NCBI GenBank assembly: GCA_029256725.1
Contig: JAQSXJ010000014.1
Coordinates: 1 to 44,957, forward strand
Direction of reading: 5' to 3'
Source of the DNA: Anaerocolumna sp.
GTDB lineage: Bacteria > Bacillota > Clostridia > Lachnospirales > Lachnospiraceae
Length of the DNA: 44,957 nt
The notes under the pieces were generated by a model. It made no database searches and was not told the DNA's origin. It saw only the letters and a program-made list of their open reading frames with translations. Of this stretch, positions 34,427-42,763 are shown piece after piece; the first letter of the stretch is position 1, and every line of letters begins with the position of its first letter. A program made the translations under genes and the position numbers.

Positions 34427-34843
34427 ATGAGCATTTGGAATGAAATGTATAATAGAGCAAAACAGGTTCAAAATTCAAGAGCTATTTCACCGTTTATTGA
34501 TGCTGGTGGTGTTGCCGCTGCTATATTAACGGCAGATAATAATATCTTTGTTGGAGTCTGCATTGATACGAGTTCTTCGCTAGGAATGTGTGCTGAACGT
34601 AATGCTATAGCAAATATGATAACCAACGGGGAAAGTAGAATCTCAAAAGTTCTCGCAATTATGCCAGACGGAAAAGTCGGTCCCCCCTGTGGAGTCTGTA
34701 GGGAATTTATGATGCAATTAGATAAGAATAGTAAAGACATCGAGATTCTGATGGATTATGATACTTTAGAGACAATGAAACTTGGTCAATTATGTCCAAA
34801 TTGGTGGACGGAAAGTCGCTTTAACCAAAGCGAGGTAATTTAA
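34427..34843 (+). CDS. Cytidine/blasticidin-S deaminase-like protein
   Basis: A 138-residue zinc deaminase. The catalytic motif GMCAERNAI supplies C55 and the proton-shuttle E57, and GPPCGVCREF supplies C88 and C91 as the remaining zinc ligands, in the order of the cytidine deaminase clan. VAAAILTADNNIFVGVCID is the first beta hairpin. The C-terminus (LGQLCPNWWTESRF) differs from housekeeping Cdd, so the substrate may be a modified nucleoside or an antibiotic such as blasticidin S. The stop and the Nudix start share one base (TAATG), so the two genes form a coupled pair. The start follows AGAGGAAA. Confidence 0.88.
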   Translation: MSIWNEMYNRAKQVQNSRAISPFIDAGGVAAAILTADNNIFVGVCIDTSSSLGMCAERNAIANMITNGESRISKVLAIMPDGKVGPPCGVCREFMMQLDKNSKDIEILMDYDTLETMKLGQLCPNWWTESRFNQSEVI

Positions 34844-35253
34844 TGGAAGTAAAATTCTATGGAAATGATGAAATTGAAGATTCTTTGCTATTCGCGGCTG
34901 TAATTGTATCAAAGTTCAAAGGAAAGTGGGTACTTTGCAAGCATAAAGATAGGGATACCTGGGAGGTGCCAGGAGGACATAGAGAGGAAAATGAGTCAAT
35001 TTTAGATACGGCAAAGAGAGAATTATTTGAAGAAACAGGAGCAAAGAACTTTGATATAATACCAATTTGTACCTATTCGCTATCAAGGTATGCTATGCTT
35101 TTCTATGCTGAAATAACAGAGTTTGATAATTTGCCTGACTCAGAAATTGAAAGAATAGAATTCTTTTCGGAGATACCGAGTAATCTTACATATCCTTTAC
35201 TGCACTTAGAACTTGTGAACAAGGTTATTAGTACATTAGTGGTTAATAAGTAA
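34843..35253 (+). CDS. Nudix hydrolase
   Basis: A 136-residue pyrophosphohydrolase acting on a nucleoside diphosphate linked to another group. The Nudix box is complete (G45, E51, R59, E60, E63, E64, G66; seen as RELFEETGA), preceded by DTWEVPGG. It is coupled to the deaminase gene by a one-base overlap, which suggests joint action in nucleotide clean-up or detoxification. The last codons (KVISTLVVNK) already fall in the degenerate repeat tract that continues past the stop, so the C-terminus may have been altered by repeat growth. Confidence 0.9.
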   Translation: MEVKFYGNDEIEDSLLFAAVIVSKFKGKWVLCKHKDRDTWEVPGGHREENESILDTAKRELFEETGAKNFDIIPICTYSLSRYAMLFYAEITEFDNLPDSEIERIEFFSEIPSNLTYPLLHLELVNKVISTLVVNK

Positions 35254-35325
35254 ATAAAGGGTTAATTAGTATACTAAGGGTCAATTAGTACATTGGGTTT
35301 AACTAGTAAGTTGAGGTTCAACTGC
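35222..35325. repeat. Degenerate 16-20 bp tandem repeat
   Basis: About six diverged copies of GGTTAATTAGTACATTA run from the 3' end of the Nudix gene to the start of the truncated AraC gene. They contain several stop codons on the plus strand. Confidence 0.7.
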
Positions 35326-35987
35326 CTATAATAACCCAGAATCATAGCCAGGTAAAGGTGAAGTCTGGAGGTTGTATTTTATATACACCAGGCACCTATC
35401 AGCATTACCAGGCTGATAATGAATTCTTTAACAGTTATATGCATTTCTTCTGCAAGGCAGAGGATATTAAGAAATATGAAATTCTGCAAAACAAAATTTT
35501 TTATCCGGATAATTCAGATGAGCTTAATTGGCTGCTTAAGAAGATTTATCAGGAATTTATAAATAAGCTGTCACAGTCGGAGGAAATGATAGATTTATAC
35601 ATACATCAACTTATGATACTTCTGCATCGGGGCAAGCTGCGGGAGGCTATCCCGGTTGAACATAAGGAAAACATATATCCTGAGCTGCTGAGTCTCAGGC
35701 AACAGGTGTTGGCGAATTGTGAGGAACCATGGGATGTAGAGAAAATGTGTGGTATGCTGAATATTGGAAAGAGTCAGTTATACAGATATTATGAGCTTTT
35801 CTTTCATAGTACTCCGAAGAAGGAGCTGATTCATGCAAGGCTGCAAAAAGCTCAGTATCTTATGAAGAACGATACTGTGACAATCAATCAGGCAGCATTT
35901 GATTCCGGTTTTCAGAATATCTGTCATTTTAACCGGATATTCAAAGCTCATTGTGGTTGTACGCCTAGTGAGTATAGAGGAAAATAA
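35310..35987 (+). pseudogene. AraC-family regulator, N-terminally truncated
   Basis: The frame opens after a stop at 35307-35309 and reads VEVQLPIITQNHSQVKVKSGGCILYTPGTYQHYQADNEF (given here as PIITQNHSQ, then GGCILYTPGTYQHY), which is the middle of an AraC cupin sensor domain. The only start-like codon is GTG 35358, with no good ribosome binding site. The C-terminal DNA-binding domain is intact (DVEKMCGMLNIGKSQLYRYY, then GFQNICHFNRIFKAHCGCTPSEY). The family is normally about 270-290 residues; about 210-225 remain. The first part of the sensor is replaced by repeats, so it is probably inactive, though a short constitutive DNA-binding form could still be made. Confidence 0.65.
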
Positions 35988-36126
35988 GATTAAATTACAA
36001 TGTTTAGATTCATGAGCTCTCATTAAAGATATAAATTATTTTATAAATTTCGATGAGCTTAAAGATATTAAGAAATATTAAGAGTCAAATAACCAAAGAG
36101 CAAAGAGCTATATGGAAATATATGAA
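35988..36126. other. Intergenic region downstream of the AraC remnant
   Basis: Together with 36170-36336 this 349-base gap holds no gene; its only clear element is the hairpin at 36127-36169. Confidence 0.5.
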
Positions 36127-36169
36127 AAACAGCCTGTAACCTTATAATGAAAAGGTTGCAGGCTGTTTC
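36127..36169 (-). terminator. Terminator serving the pectate lyase gene
   Basis: AAACAGCCTGTAACCTT pairs with AAGGTTGCAGGCTGTTT with one G-U position. On the minus strand it is followed by a run of T residues, so it fits the minus-strand pectate lyase gene; it may also act on the plus strand. Confidence 0.8.
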
Positions 36170-36336
36170 CTAATGCCAGAATACTGTTAAATTAATCAGT
36201 TTTAAGTATAGGCAGCTTACAAAATTAATGACCGGCTTATTTAATGACTGACTTATTGACATGAAGTAATTTGGGACTAAATGAAAGCTAATCTATTCCC
36301 TGCAAACTATTTAATATAACTGATTAGTTGCCAGTA

Positions 36337-37701
36337 CTAGTTTATTCTGTCAAACAATTTACCGCCATTACCTGTACCGGTACAGTTATCCATAATTAAG
36401 GTTGCGGGATTTCCGTTTCCGGTATATCCGTGTTTCGCATTGTAATTGGCTTGACAGTTCCTTAACACATGCGGAACAGAAGCGGTATCATCCCCAAGTT
36501 TAAAGCCATTTCCATCACCGCCGGTAAGGGAGCCATCGGTAAATTTACCATTATAGGAGGCTTCACAATTAACCATAGTTACAACACCTATCGGACCAGT
36601 GTCGGATTTGGTATATAAATCCCATCCGTCATCACAATTGTAGATAGCTGTACAATTCTCAAACCTGTTACCTTGGCCACAGGTTAATTTGGCTGCAAAT
36701 CCGTCTGCATCTTCACGGCCTGAATCAACATTTTCTGTAGACAGACAGCCAATAATCAGATTATTGCTGGGCCATTGACTAATTGAATTATAGGAGGTAT
36801 TATACCTTGATAATTGCAAACCGGAATCGTGATTTTCCCTGAAAGTACAATTTTCAATAGTATTATTATGTCCTGCCAGAAGCATTCCGTTATCACCGGC
36901 TCCTTTGATTGTAATTCCTTTGACATGCCAGTAATTTGCTGCTAGTACGATTCCCCTGTTGGATGAATTTTCAGACATGGCAGAGAAGTCCACTGTAGGT
37001 ACACCATCTCCGTAAGCATATATTTTCTTCATTGCGCTTGAAGTACCATTATTCCCTTCAGCTATAACAATTGTGCTGGAATATTTATAAGATCCAGCTT
37101 TCAGATAGATAGCTTTCCCGGGTTGTACGGTATTGATTGCCTGCTGTAATGTCATGGAACCACTCGGAGTAAGAATTATATCTCCTGATGTGGGAGGTGT
37201 AGTAGGAGTGGGTGTCACAGTTGGAGTTGCAGTAGGTGTAGGTGTTACTGTAGGTGTAGTTCCTCCATCTGTTGTTAGTTCAATATAATATAGATTTGCT
37301 ACGTCAGTCTTTGCAATGGTGTGAGCACCTGATCCTAAGGATACACTAACAATCCCGTTTGTCATTGCATAGTTTGTTCCATCAACCTTGATTCTAGTAT
37401 TATTTTCGTTATTAAATACTAATTTTAAAGTTGAGGATCCGGTGGTGTTAAAGGCGATATTTGTTGAGGATTCAATTTTCAGGCATTGGGTAAGGGTAAG
37501 ACCATTGTAAGTGACTGTACCCTTTGAGGTGGACAGGTTACCTGTAATCGTAAAGAAGGAACTGCTTGTCCCACTGGTAGTGAAATTATGTACTACTGTG
37601 GTTGCGGCATCTACGGGTGCCGTCGGTGTTAATACGTAAAGTAAAGAAAACCCCAGAGCCAAACTAAGTATAATGCTCTTAATACGTTTGATACACTTCA
37701 T
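36337..37701 (-). CDS. Secreted pectate lyase, polysaccharide lyase family 9
   Basis: A 454-residue secreted enzyme that cleaves (poly)galacturonate by beta-elimination. Signal peptide about 1-32 (ending PVDAA), then a beta-sandwich domain of unknown class (33-142, VVHNFTTSGTSSSFF), a Thr/Pro linker (146-172), then the PL9 right-handed parallel beta-helix. Residues matching the Pel9A calcium site are D333 (DADGF), D357, D358 and D361 (CDDGWD), and K401 (GNGFKLGDD) is the likely catalytic base; the spacing agrees with Pel9A apart from a small indel. GGAGG precedes the start. It stands alone on the minus strand and is divergent from the glucanase/chitinase genes, sharing a 920-base regulatory region with them. 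Confidence 0.92.
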   Translation of the reverse strand: MKCIKRIKSIILSLALGFSLLYVLTPTAPVDAATTVVHNFTTSGTSSSFFTITGNLSTSKGTVTYNGLTLTQCLKIESSTNIAFNTTGSSTLKLVFNNENNTRIKVDGTNYAMTNGIVSVSLGSGAHTIAKTDVANLYYIELTTDGGTTPTVTPTPTATPTVTPTPTTPPTSGDIILTPSGSMTLQQAINTVQPGKAIYLKAGSYKYSSTIVIAEGNNGTSSAMKKIYAYGDGVPTVDFSAMSENSSNRGIVLAANYWHVKGITIKGAGDNGMLLAGHNNTIENCTFRENHDSGLQLSRYNTSYNSISQWPSNNLIIGCLSTENVDSGREDADGFAAKLTCGQGNRFENCTAIYNCDDGWDLYTKSDTGPIGVVTMVNCEASYNGKFTDGSLTGGDGNGFKLGDDTASVPHVLRNCQANYNAKHGYTGNGNPATLIMDNCTGTGNGGKLFDRIN

Positions 37702-38491
37702 AATTATTTACCTCCATTTATTTTCTTTAAAACATATGAATAGGTATGATTAAGTGCCTCCTTTCTTTACCTGTTTCGTCATATGTTTTATAGACGTAAA
37801 AATATCTCCCCAATATTTTCCTTTGAGCCTCCTTTCTACTAAAATGAAATAAAATCTTTATGTTGCTTCGTCCCATGTTTATGTATAAACCATCATAAAC
37901 TGAAAGTTCCAATATTCAATATTATTAAACTAATACATAAATCAAATATATAAAGCAAATACATAAATCAAATATATAAATCAATTATTATGAGAAAGTT
38001 TACTTCCATCCTTCATATCAGAAAGCCAATTACCAATAATTCATAGAAAGTCATGTGTAAATCTCTCGCAATGAATATTGAAAGAGCTTACATATAAAGC
38101 TGTAGAGTAACTATATAAAATATATGATGAAATGCATATCATAACGTGAAAAGTGAAATGCACTTGCCAAATATATTTATTAATACTCAGAAAAATATGT
38201 AAGAGCTTACATTTCAATAACAGAATACCATTTATTCCTAAAATAAGCAATATGAATTTCAAAAAGTATGTGAAAATTACCATTAATTTATTAAAGTAGT
38301 AGAAAACTTCGTATTTTCTGCATAAATAAAAGTTGTTTATTAGTCCTAAAAAGGTAAACATCACCAATTAATTGTCCTTCCTTTGCTTAAATAAACACCA
38401 ATAATTTACAAATCACAAGAATAAGCAAAAAATCACAAGAATTTATATTTACATATTCTTCTAAATCACCGAAATTATAGTTGTAGGGGTG
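37702..38491. other. Divergent regulatory region between pectate lyase and glucanase genes
   Basis: A very AT-rich 920-base gap (to 38621) without a convincing gene; minus-strand frames at 37727-37912 and 38041-38367 lack family features. It contains a 26-bp tandem duplication (TACATAAATCAAATATATAA at 37934 and 37960), the palindromic ATGTAAG AG CTTACAT (38197-38212) with a half copy GAGCTTACAT at 38084-38093, and the direct repeats listed separately. Confidence 0.5.
38411..38442. repeat. Direct repeats AATCACAAGAAT spaced two helical turns
   Basis: AATCACAAGAAT at 38411-38422 and again at 38431-38442, starts exactly 20 bases apart. They lie 57-88 bases upstream of the predicted -10 of the glucanase gene, where an activator would bind on one face of the DNA. 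Confidence 0.7.
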
Positions 38492-38516
38492 ACTTTTGTA
38501 TAATTTCCACAAAAGT
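38492..38516. promoter_or_regulatory. Predicted -10 box inside an 8-bp inverted repeat
   Basis: ACTTTTGT (38492-38499) and ACAAAAGT (38509-38516) are perfect inverted copies; TATAAT (38499-38504) lies between and within them. No good -35 is seen, which fits activator dependence. It is about 120 bases upstream of the glucanase start. Confidence 0.5.
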
Positions 38517-38621
38517 TAATGAGGGGAGGAGTGAACAGAAAAGAGTATAAAAAACAATACATTTGATGTTGCTTGAAGTCAGTATAAGAAGTCATATCAA
38601 TGAGAAAGGAAAGGGAAAGCT

Positions 38622-40403
38622 ATGACAAAGAAATTGCTTAAGTGCGGCTTAGTTTTGGTGCTGATGTTTTCGATGCTGCTCTCTGTCAAGGTTTCTGCGG
38701 CAGATTTCACACAAGGAGTAGATGTTTCTGGCAGCAATGCGGTTATTTGGTTTAAATCAACCGTAAACACTACCTGGGCAGATGTTCATTACAAAGTGAA
38801 TTCAGGTGATCAGCAGAACTTGAGAATGTCCTATAATTCAGGGGCAGGCAGGTATGAGCAGAGCGTCCAATGGACAACAGGTTCTGTAATTGAATATTTC
38901 TTTACCTATAACAATGGTACCCCAGCTTATGACACTTCGACTTATACCTACTCAGGACAAGCAGCCGGACTAAAAAACGGGGGGATTTATAGGATAACCA
39001 GCAAAGTCAGCGGGAAAGTTCTTGATATTACTGATAAGTCAACTGCTGCCGGAGCTAAAGTACAACAGTGGAGCAATACTAATACAACGAATCAACAATT
39101 TAAGTTAGAAAAACAATCCGACGGATACTATAAAATAATTGCCGTACACAGCGGACTTGTGCTGGATGTACCAAGCAGTTCTCTCAGTAACAGTGTTCAA
39201 TTGCAGCAATGGACGGATAATGGGAGCAGTGCACAGCGTTTTAGTATAATAGATACAGGAGGCGGATACTACAAAGTAATCTCTAAAGTCAGCGGGCTGG
39301 CTATGGATGTTAAGAGCTCACAGACCACTGATGGCACTGCAGTCCAACAGTATACTGACAATGGAACAGATGCACAGAGATGGTCTTTTACTTTGGTAGG
39401 TGATTCCGGCGGAGGAACTGGTAATTCCATTTATTCTGTTGCAGCCTCCTCCATACCAAATCCTTCTGGAGGCGGAGTCAGTGTTAAAGTAATGAACGGT
39501 ACCGGCGGTGCTTATTCAGACAGCCAAATATACTGGGGAGTAATCGGAAAGAATCCAGTTACCGGCGCTTGGTGCTATCTGGATCTGTCCGGTAATTTAA
39601 TACCGATTTCTACTGCCCTTAATGATGCCGCAGGACATCTGACCAAGAACGGAGTAAACTACGCAAATATTTACCACAAAGTAAGTGAAGCCTCCTGGGT
39701 GAATCTTCCGAAAATAACCTCTGGAAGAATGTTTCTCAGTGTAGGGTCACCTTGTTACATTAAGACTTATAATGATGGTTTTGCCGGACCGGATATCAAC
39801 AATCCTACGGATCCTAATCGTAATATTTATTTTGATTTTGTAGAGTTTACGGTTGATGATGCCGGATATCATGGTAATACCACAAGAGTGGATCAATTCG
39901 GGTTCCCGGTTCAGCACAGACTTGTAAATAAGGCTGGCAATTATGACCGGACAGTGGGAGAGCTGGAATCTGAAACCAGAGCTGGTCTGTTTACAAAGTA
40001 TCAGAATGAAGTTCCTACAGAGTTTAAATCTTTGGGAACCCTGCAGGCACCTTATCGAATTGTTTGCCCAATCAGCGGACCATTTAATACAGGTGGAACC
40101 TATGCGAATTATTTCGCTGGGTATTCCAATATATCAACCAGAGATATTTTACTTGGTATCGGTGGTGCCAGTAACGCTGCAGTATGTGCTGCTCTTAACA
40201 GACATGTGTATGGAAATACCGCAGACTGGAACAATCCCTCCAAGTATTATAAAGCTGCTCCTGCCAATTATTATGCGAAATTCTGGCATGATCACAGTAT
40301 CGATGGGCTGGCATATGGTTTCTGCTACGATGATGTAAATGGACAGGCTTCTTATCTGGAGGTAGGTGACCCGAAGGGATTAATAATCAGAGTTGGTTGG
40401 TAA
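38622..40403 (+). CDS. Secreted GH64 beta-1,3-glucanase with CBM56-like and ricin-type domains
   Basis: A 593-residue secreted enzyme. Signal peptide about 1-26 (VKVSA), then a CBM56-like beta-1,3-glucan-binding domain (27-112, NAVIWFKSTVNTTWADVHYK), a ricin-B/CBM13-type trefoil with three QxW repeats (118-257: VQQWSN, LQQWTDN, VQQYTDN) and a GH64 domain (268-593). GH64 enzymes release laminaripentaose from beta-1,3-glucan; the two catalytic acids of the Streptomyces enzyme are 16 residues apart, matched here by E408 (DFVEFTVDD) and D424 (TTRVDQFGFP). The trefoil is very similar to that of the chitinase encoded 28 bases downstream, with which it is probably cotranscribed. Expected role: lysis of fungal cell walls or use of callose-type glucans. 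Confidence 0.9.
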   Translation: MTKKLLKCGLVLVLMFSMLLSVKVSAADFTQGVDVSGSNAVIWFKSTVNTTWADVHYKVNSGDQQNLRMSYNSGAGRYEQSVQWTTGSVIEYFFTYNNGTPAYDTSTYTYSGQAAGLKNGGIYRITSKVSGKVLDITDKSTAAGAKVQQWSNTNTTNQQFKLEKQSDGYYKIIAVHSGLVLDVPSSSLSNSVQLQQWTDNGSSAQRFSIIDTGGGYYKVISKVSGLAMDVKSSQTTDGTAVQQYTDNGTDAQRWSFTLVGDSGGGTGNSIYSVAASSIPNPSGGGVSVKVMNGTGGAYSDSQIYWGVIGKNPVTGAWCYLDLSGNLIPISTALNDAAGHLTKNGVNYANIYHKVSEASWVNLPKITSGRMFLSVGSPCYIKTYNDGFAGPDINNPTDPNRNIYFDFVEFTVDDAGYHGNTTRVDQFGFPVQHRLVNKAGNYDRTVGELESETRAGLFTKYQNEVPTEFKSLGTLQAPYRIVCPISGPFNTGGTYANYFAGYSNISTRDILLGIGGASNAAVCAALNRHVYGNTADWNNPSKYYKAAPANYYAKFWHDHSIDGLAYGFCYDDVNGQASYLEVGDPKGLIIRVGW

Positions 40404-40431
40404 CAATGAATGAATAAGAAGGGGGAATTAT

Positions 40432-42243
40432 ATGTTAAAAAAAAGTAAGAAACTCTTAGGTGTGGTTCTTCTAACACTTGCAGCGCTTTTCATAACAACT
40501 GTACTGCCCGGAACAAATGGTATCCTGCCGGGAGGTATCGGTTCTTTTACTGTATCTGCTAGTACCTATCAAGCCTGGGACAGCACCAAAGCTTATGTAG
40601 CAGGTGACATGGTGTCTTATAACGGAGCCGATTATAAGGCTAAATGGTGGACCCAGGGGGAAACACCGGGAGTTGCCTCTGTGTGGGAACTGGTATCAAC
40701 CAATGGTGGCAGCTATGAGACCTGGAATGCAGGTAAAGCATATACAGGCGGAAGTTTTGTAACCTACAATGGAGCTGTTTATAAAGCTAAATGGTGGACA
40801 CAGGGAGACACTCCCGGTACCGCTTCTGTGTGGGAACTGGTATCCGGAACCCCTGAAACTCCTGGAATTGCTGATGGAACCTATCGTGTATCAAGTAAGG
40901 TTAGCGGTAAGCTTCTGGATATAGCAGATAAATCAACAGCTGATGGCGCAAAGCTTCAGCAGTGGACGGATTCTTCTGTTACAAATCAGCAGTTTAAAGT
41001 AGAAAAACAAGCTGATGGTTATTACAAGATAACAGCAGTACATAGCGGTAAAGTTCTGGATGTTCCCAATAGTTCTGCAACAAGCGGTGTACAGCTGCAG
41101 CAATGGACAGATAACGGAACAGATGCGCAGAGATGGCAGATTAAGAGTACCGGAGACGGTTATTACAAGGTGACGTCTAAAGCAAGTGGACTTGTTATGG
41201 ACGTTAAAGGTTCTTCAACAGCGGATGGAGCAGCAATTCAGCAGTATACGGATAATGGAACCGATGCACAGAAGTGGTCCTTCCTTACCGGAACGACGGA
41301 TCCAGGCGGCCCTGGAGATCCTGTAACAGGATTTAAGGTAGTCGGCTATTATCCAAGCTGGCAGCCGGATAAGATTAACACAATACAGTATAATAATCTT
41401 ACACATATAAATTATGCGTTTGCCATTCCAACCAGTGAGGGAGCTTTGCTGCCCCTGGAGAATTCTTCAGCTGCTGTACAGATAATTAACCAGGCACACC
41501 AAAAGGGTGTTAAAGTCTTACTAGCCATTGGTGGCTGGTCCTACAACGGAACTCCCCTTGAAACAACTTTTATGTCAGCTACCAGTACTCCTGAGAAGAT
41601 CAAGAAATTCGGTGATGCCATCGTTTCTATGGCTAAACAATATGGTTTTGATGGCGTGGATATGGACTGGGAGCATCCCAGAGCTGACGGCACCAGCAAA
41701 AACCAGTATGAAGCTTTGATGGTATATTTAAGAAGCGAGCTTAATAAGAGCAATATGCTATTAACTGCTGCTGTATTAAGTGGTGTAACACCTGAAGGAG
41801 TAATTTACTGGGATTCTGCCGGACAGACTGATAAGGTAATCAGTGTAGTTGACTGGTTTAATGTTATGGCCTATGATGGCGGTGACGGAAACAGGCATTC
41901 CACCTATGAATTTGCTGTTAAATCAGCTGAATACTGGAAGAATACCAGACATATGCCTGCGGAGAAGGTAGTGCTTGGCGTTCCTTTCTACGGCAGACCC
42001 TCCTGGGCTACTTACGCTGAAATACTTGCAGCTAATCCTCAGGCATACAATACAGATATTTCTATGATCAATGGTATGGAAGCATACTATAACGGTATAC
42101 CTACCATAAAGAAGAAGACCCAGTGGGCTTGCGACAATGTAGGTGGCATTATGATCTGGGAATTAAGCCAGGATACAACGGATAAAAGTAAGAGTCTCTT
42201 AAATGCAATAGGTGATACTGTAAGAGCAAATTTCAGTGATTAA
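40432..42243 (+). CDS. Secreted GH18 chitinase with two CBM5/12 and a ricin-type domain
   Basis: A 603-residue secreted enzyme. A signal peptide of about 44 residues ends at TVSAS; two chitin-binding CBM5/12 modules follow (46-88 and 96-138, each with YNGxxYKAKWWTQG), then a ricin-B-like trefoil (148-284) and a GH18 barrel (300-600). The catalytic motif is DGVDMDWE with E414 as proton donor; the preceding LLAIGGWS (SxGG-type strand) is also present. It hydrolyses chitin to oligomers. GGGGGA precedes the start. Paired with the GH64 glucanase, it would digest the two main fungal wall polymers. The C-terminus ends IMIWELSQDTTDKSKSLLNAIGD, complete for the family. Confidence 0.95.
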   Translation: MLKKSKKLLGVVLLTLAALFITTVLPGTNGILPGGIGSFTVSASTYQAWDSTKAYVAGDMVSYNGADYKAKWWTQGETPGVASVWELVSTNGGSYETWNAGKAYTGGSFVTYNGAVYKAKWWTQGDTPGTASVWELVSGTPETPGIADGTYRVSSKVSGKLLDIADKSTADGAKLQQWTDSSVTNQQFKVEKQADGYYKITAVHSGKVLDVPNSSATSGVQLQQWTDNGTDAQRWQIKSTGDGYYKVTSKASGLVMDVKGSSTADGAAIQQYTDNGTDAQKWSFLTGTTDPGGPGDPVTGFKVVGYYPSWQPDKINTIQYNNLTHINYAFAIPTSEGALLPLENSSAAVQIINQAHQKGVKVLLAIGGWSYNGTPLETTFMSATSTPEKIKKFGDAIVSMAKQYGFDGVDMDWEHPRADGTSKNQYEALMVYLRSELNKSNMLLTAAVLSGVTPEGVIYWDSAGQTDKVISVVDWFNVMAYDGGDGNRHSTYEFAVKSAEYWKNTRHMPAEKVVLGVPFYGRPSWATYAEILAANPQAYNTDISMINGMEAYYNGIPTIKKKTQWACDNVGGIMIWELSQDTTDKSKSLLNAIGDTVRANFSD

Positions 42244-42616
42244 AGCATTTGTCCATATAAACACTTAATTTCGAAAAGCCTCTGGCTTTTGGTAATAAGC
42301 TGGTAAAGGTTTGCCTTTTCTTTGAAATGGGTAATAAGTTAACAGATTTAGTACGAAAGCAGAGGCTTTTCTTTTTCTGATAGATCTTTGATGTTATGAC
42401 AAATTGTTATTAATTGATTATACGTAACATCTCAAATAGAATCAGCATTATGTGCAATTAGATTACAAATAAAATTAAATTAATTACAAAGTATTTGTAA
42501 AAATGTAAAAATTTGAATTTATCATGCATAAAATAGTTGTAATCCAGCTAAATTAATACCGTAGTATTTCTTTTATCAATAATTGGTTTACATATAAAAG
42601 AAGGAGGGTAGAGAGA
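42244..42616. other. Intergenic region with long-range terminator
   Basis: Apart from the terminator structure at 42274-42376 this 373-base stretch is AT-rich and presumably holds the promoter of the acidic small protein. A small inverted repeat AATAC CGTA GTATT lies around 42555-42570. Confidence 0.4.
42274..42376 (+). terminator. Large stem-loop terminator after the chitinase gene
   Basis: AAAAGCCTCTG (42274-42284) extended by GCTTTT pairs with GAAAGCAGAGGCTTTT (about 42355-42370), followed by CTTTTTC. The roughly 65-base interior contains a second hairpin (AAAGG TTTG CCTTT near 42305-42319) and a GGTAATAAG direct repeat. Confidence 0.75.
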
Positions 42617-42763
42617 ATGTATGATGAAGATGAAATAGATGATTTATCAGATGAAGATTTTGCTGATATAGAAGATGATTATTCCTATCTAAATGAATGG
42701 AGAGATGACGAAGATTTTGATGATTATGATGATGAAGAATCAGATGATTCGGAGGATGAGTAA
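42617..42763 (+). CDS. Extremely acidic small protein, 48 residues
   Basis: ATG 42617 is preceded by AAGGAGGG at 42601-42608, a near-perfect ribosome binding site. The product has 29 Asp/Glu among 48 residues, one Arg and no Lys; it begins MYDEDEIDDLSDEDFADIED, has a short aromatic centre (DYSYLNEWRDDED) and ends in an Asp/Glu/Ser run. It stands alone with its own terminator. No signal peptide or membrane segment is present. I do not recognise a family. Such charge is typical of DNA-mimic proteins, of acidic tails such as that of RNA polymerase delta, or of cation/RNA-protein buffering; none of these can be assigned. Confidence 0.75.
   Translation: MYDEDEIDDLSDEDFADIEDDYSYLNEWRDDEDFDDYDDEESDDSEDE

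Noticed and set aside
37727..37912. 61-codon minus-strand frame upstream of the pectate lyase gene
   Set aside because: No recognisable domain; it lies just upstream of the lyase ribosome binding site and is better explained as leader sequence.
38041..38367. 108-codon minus-strand frame encoding a hydrophobic protein
   Set aside because: It is a Phe/Ile/Leu-rich product of AT-rich DNA with no ribosome binding site and no family feature, and it lies in a regulatory region.
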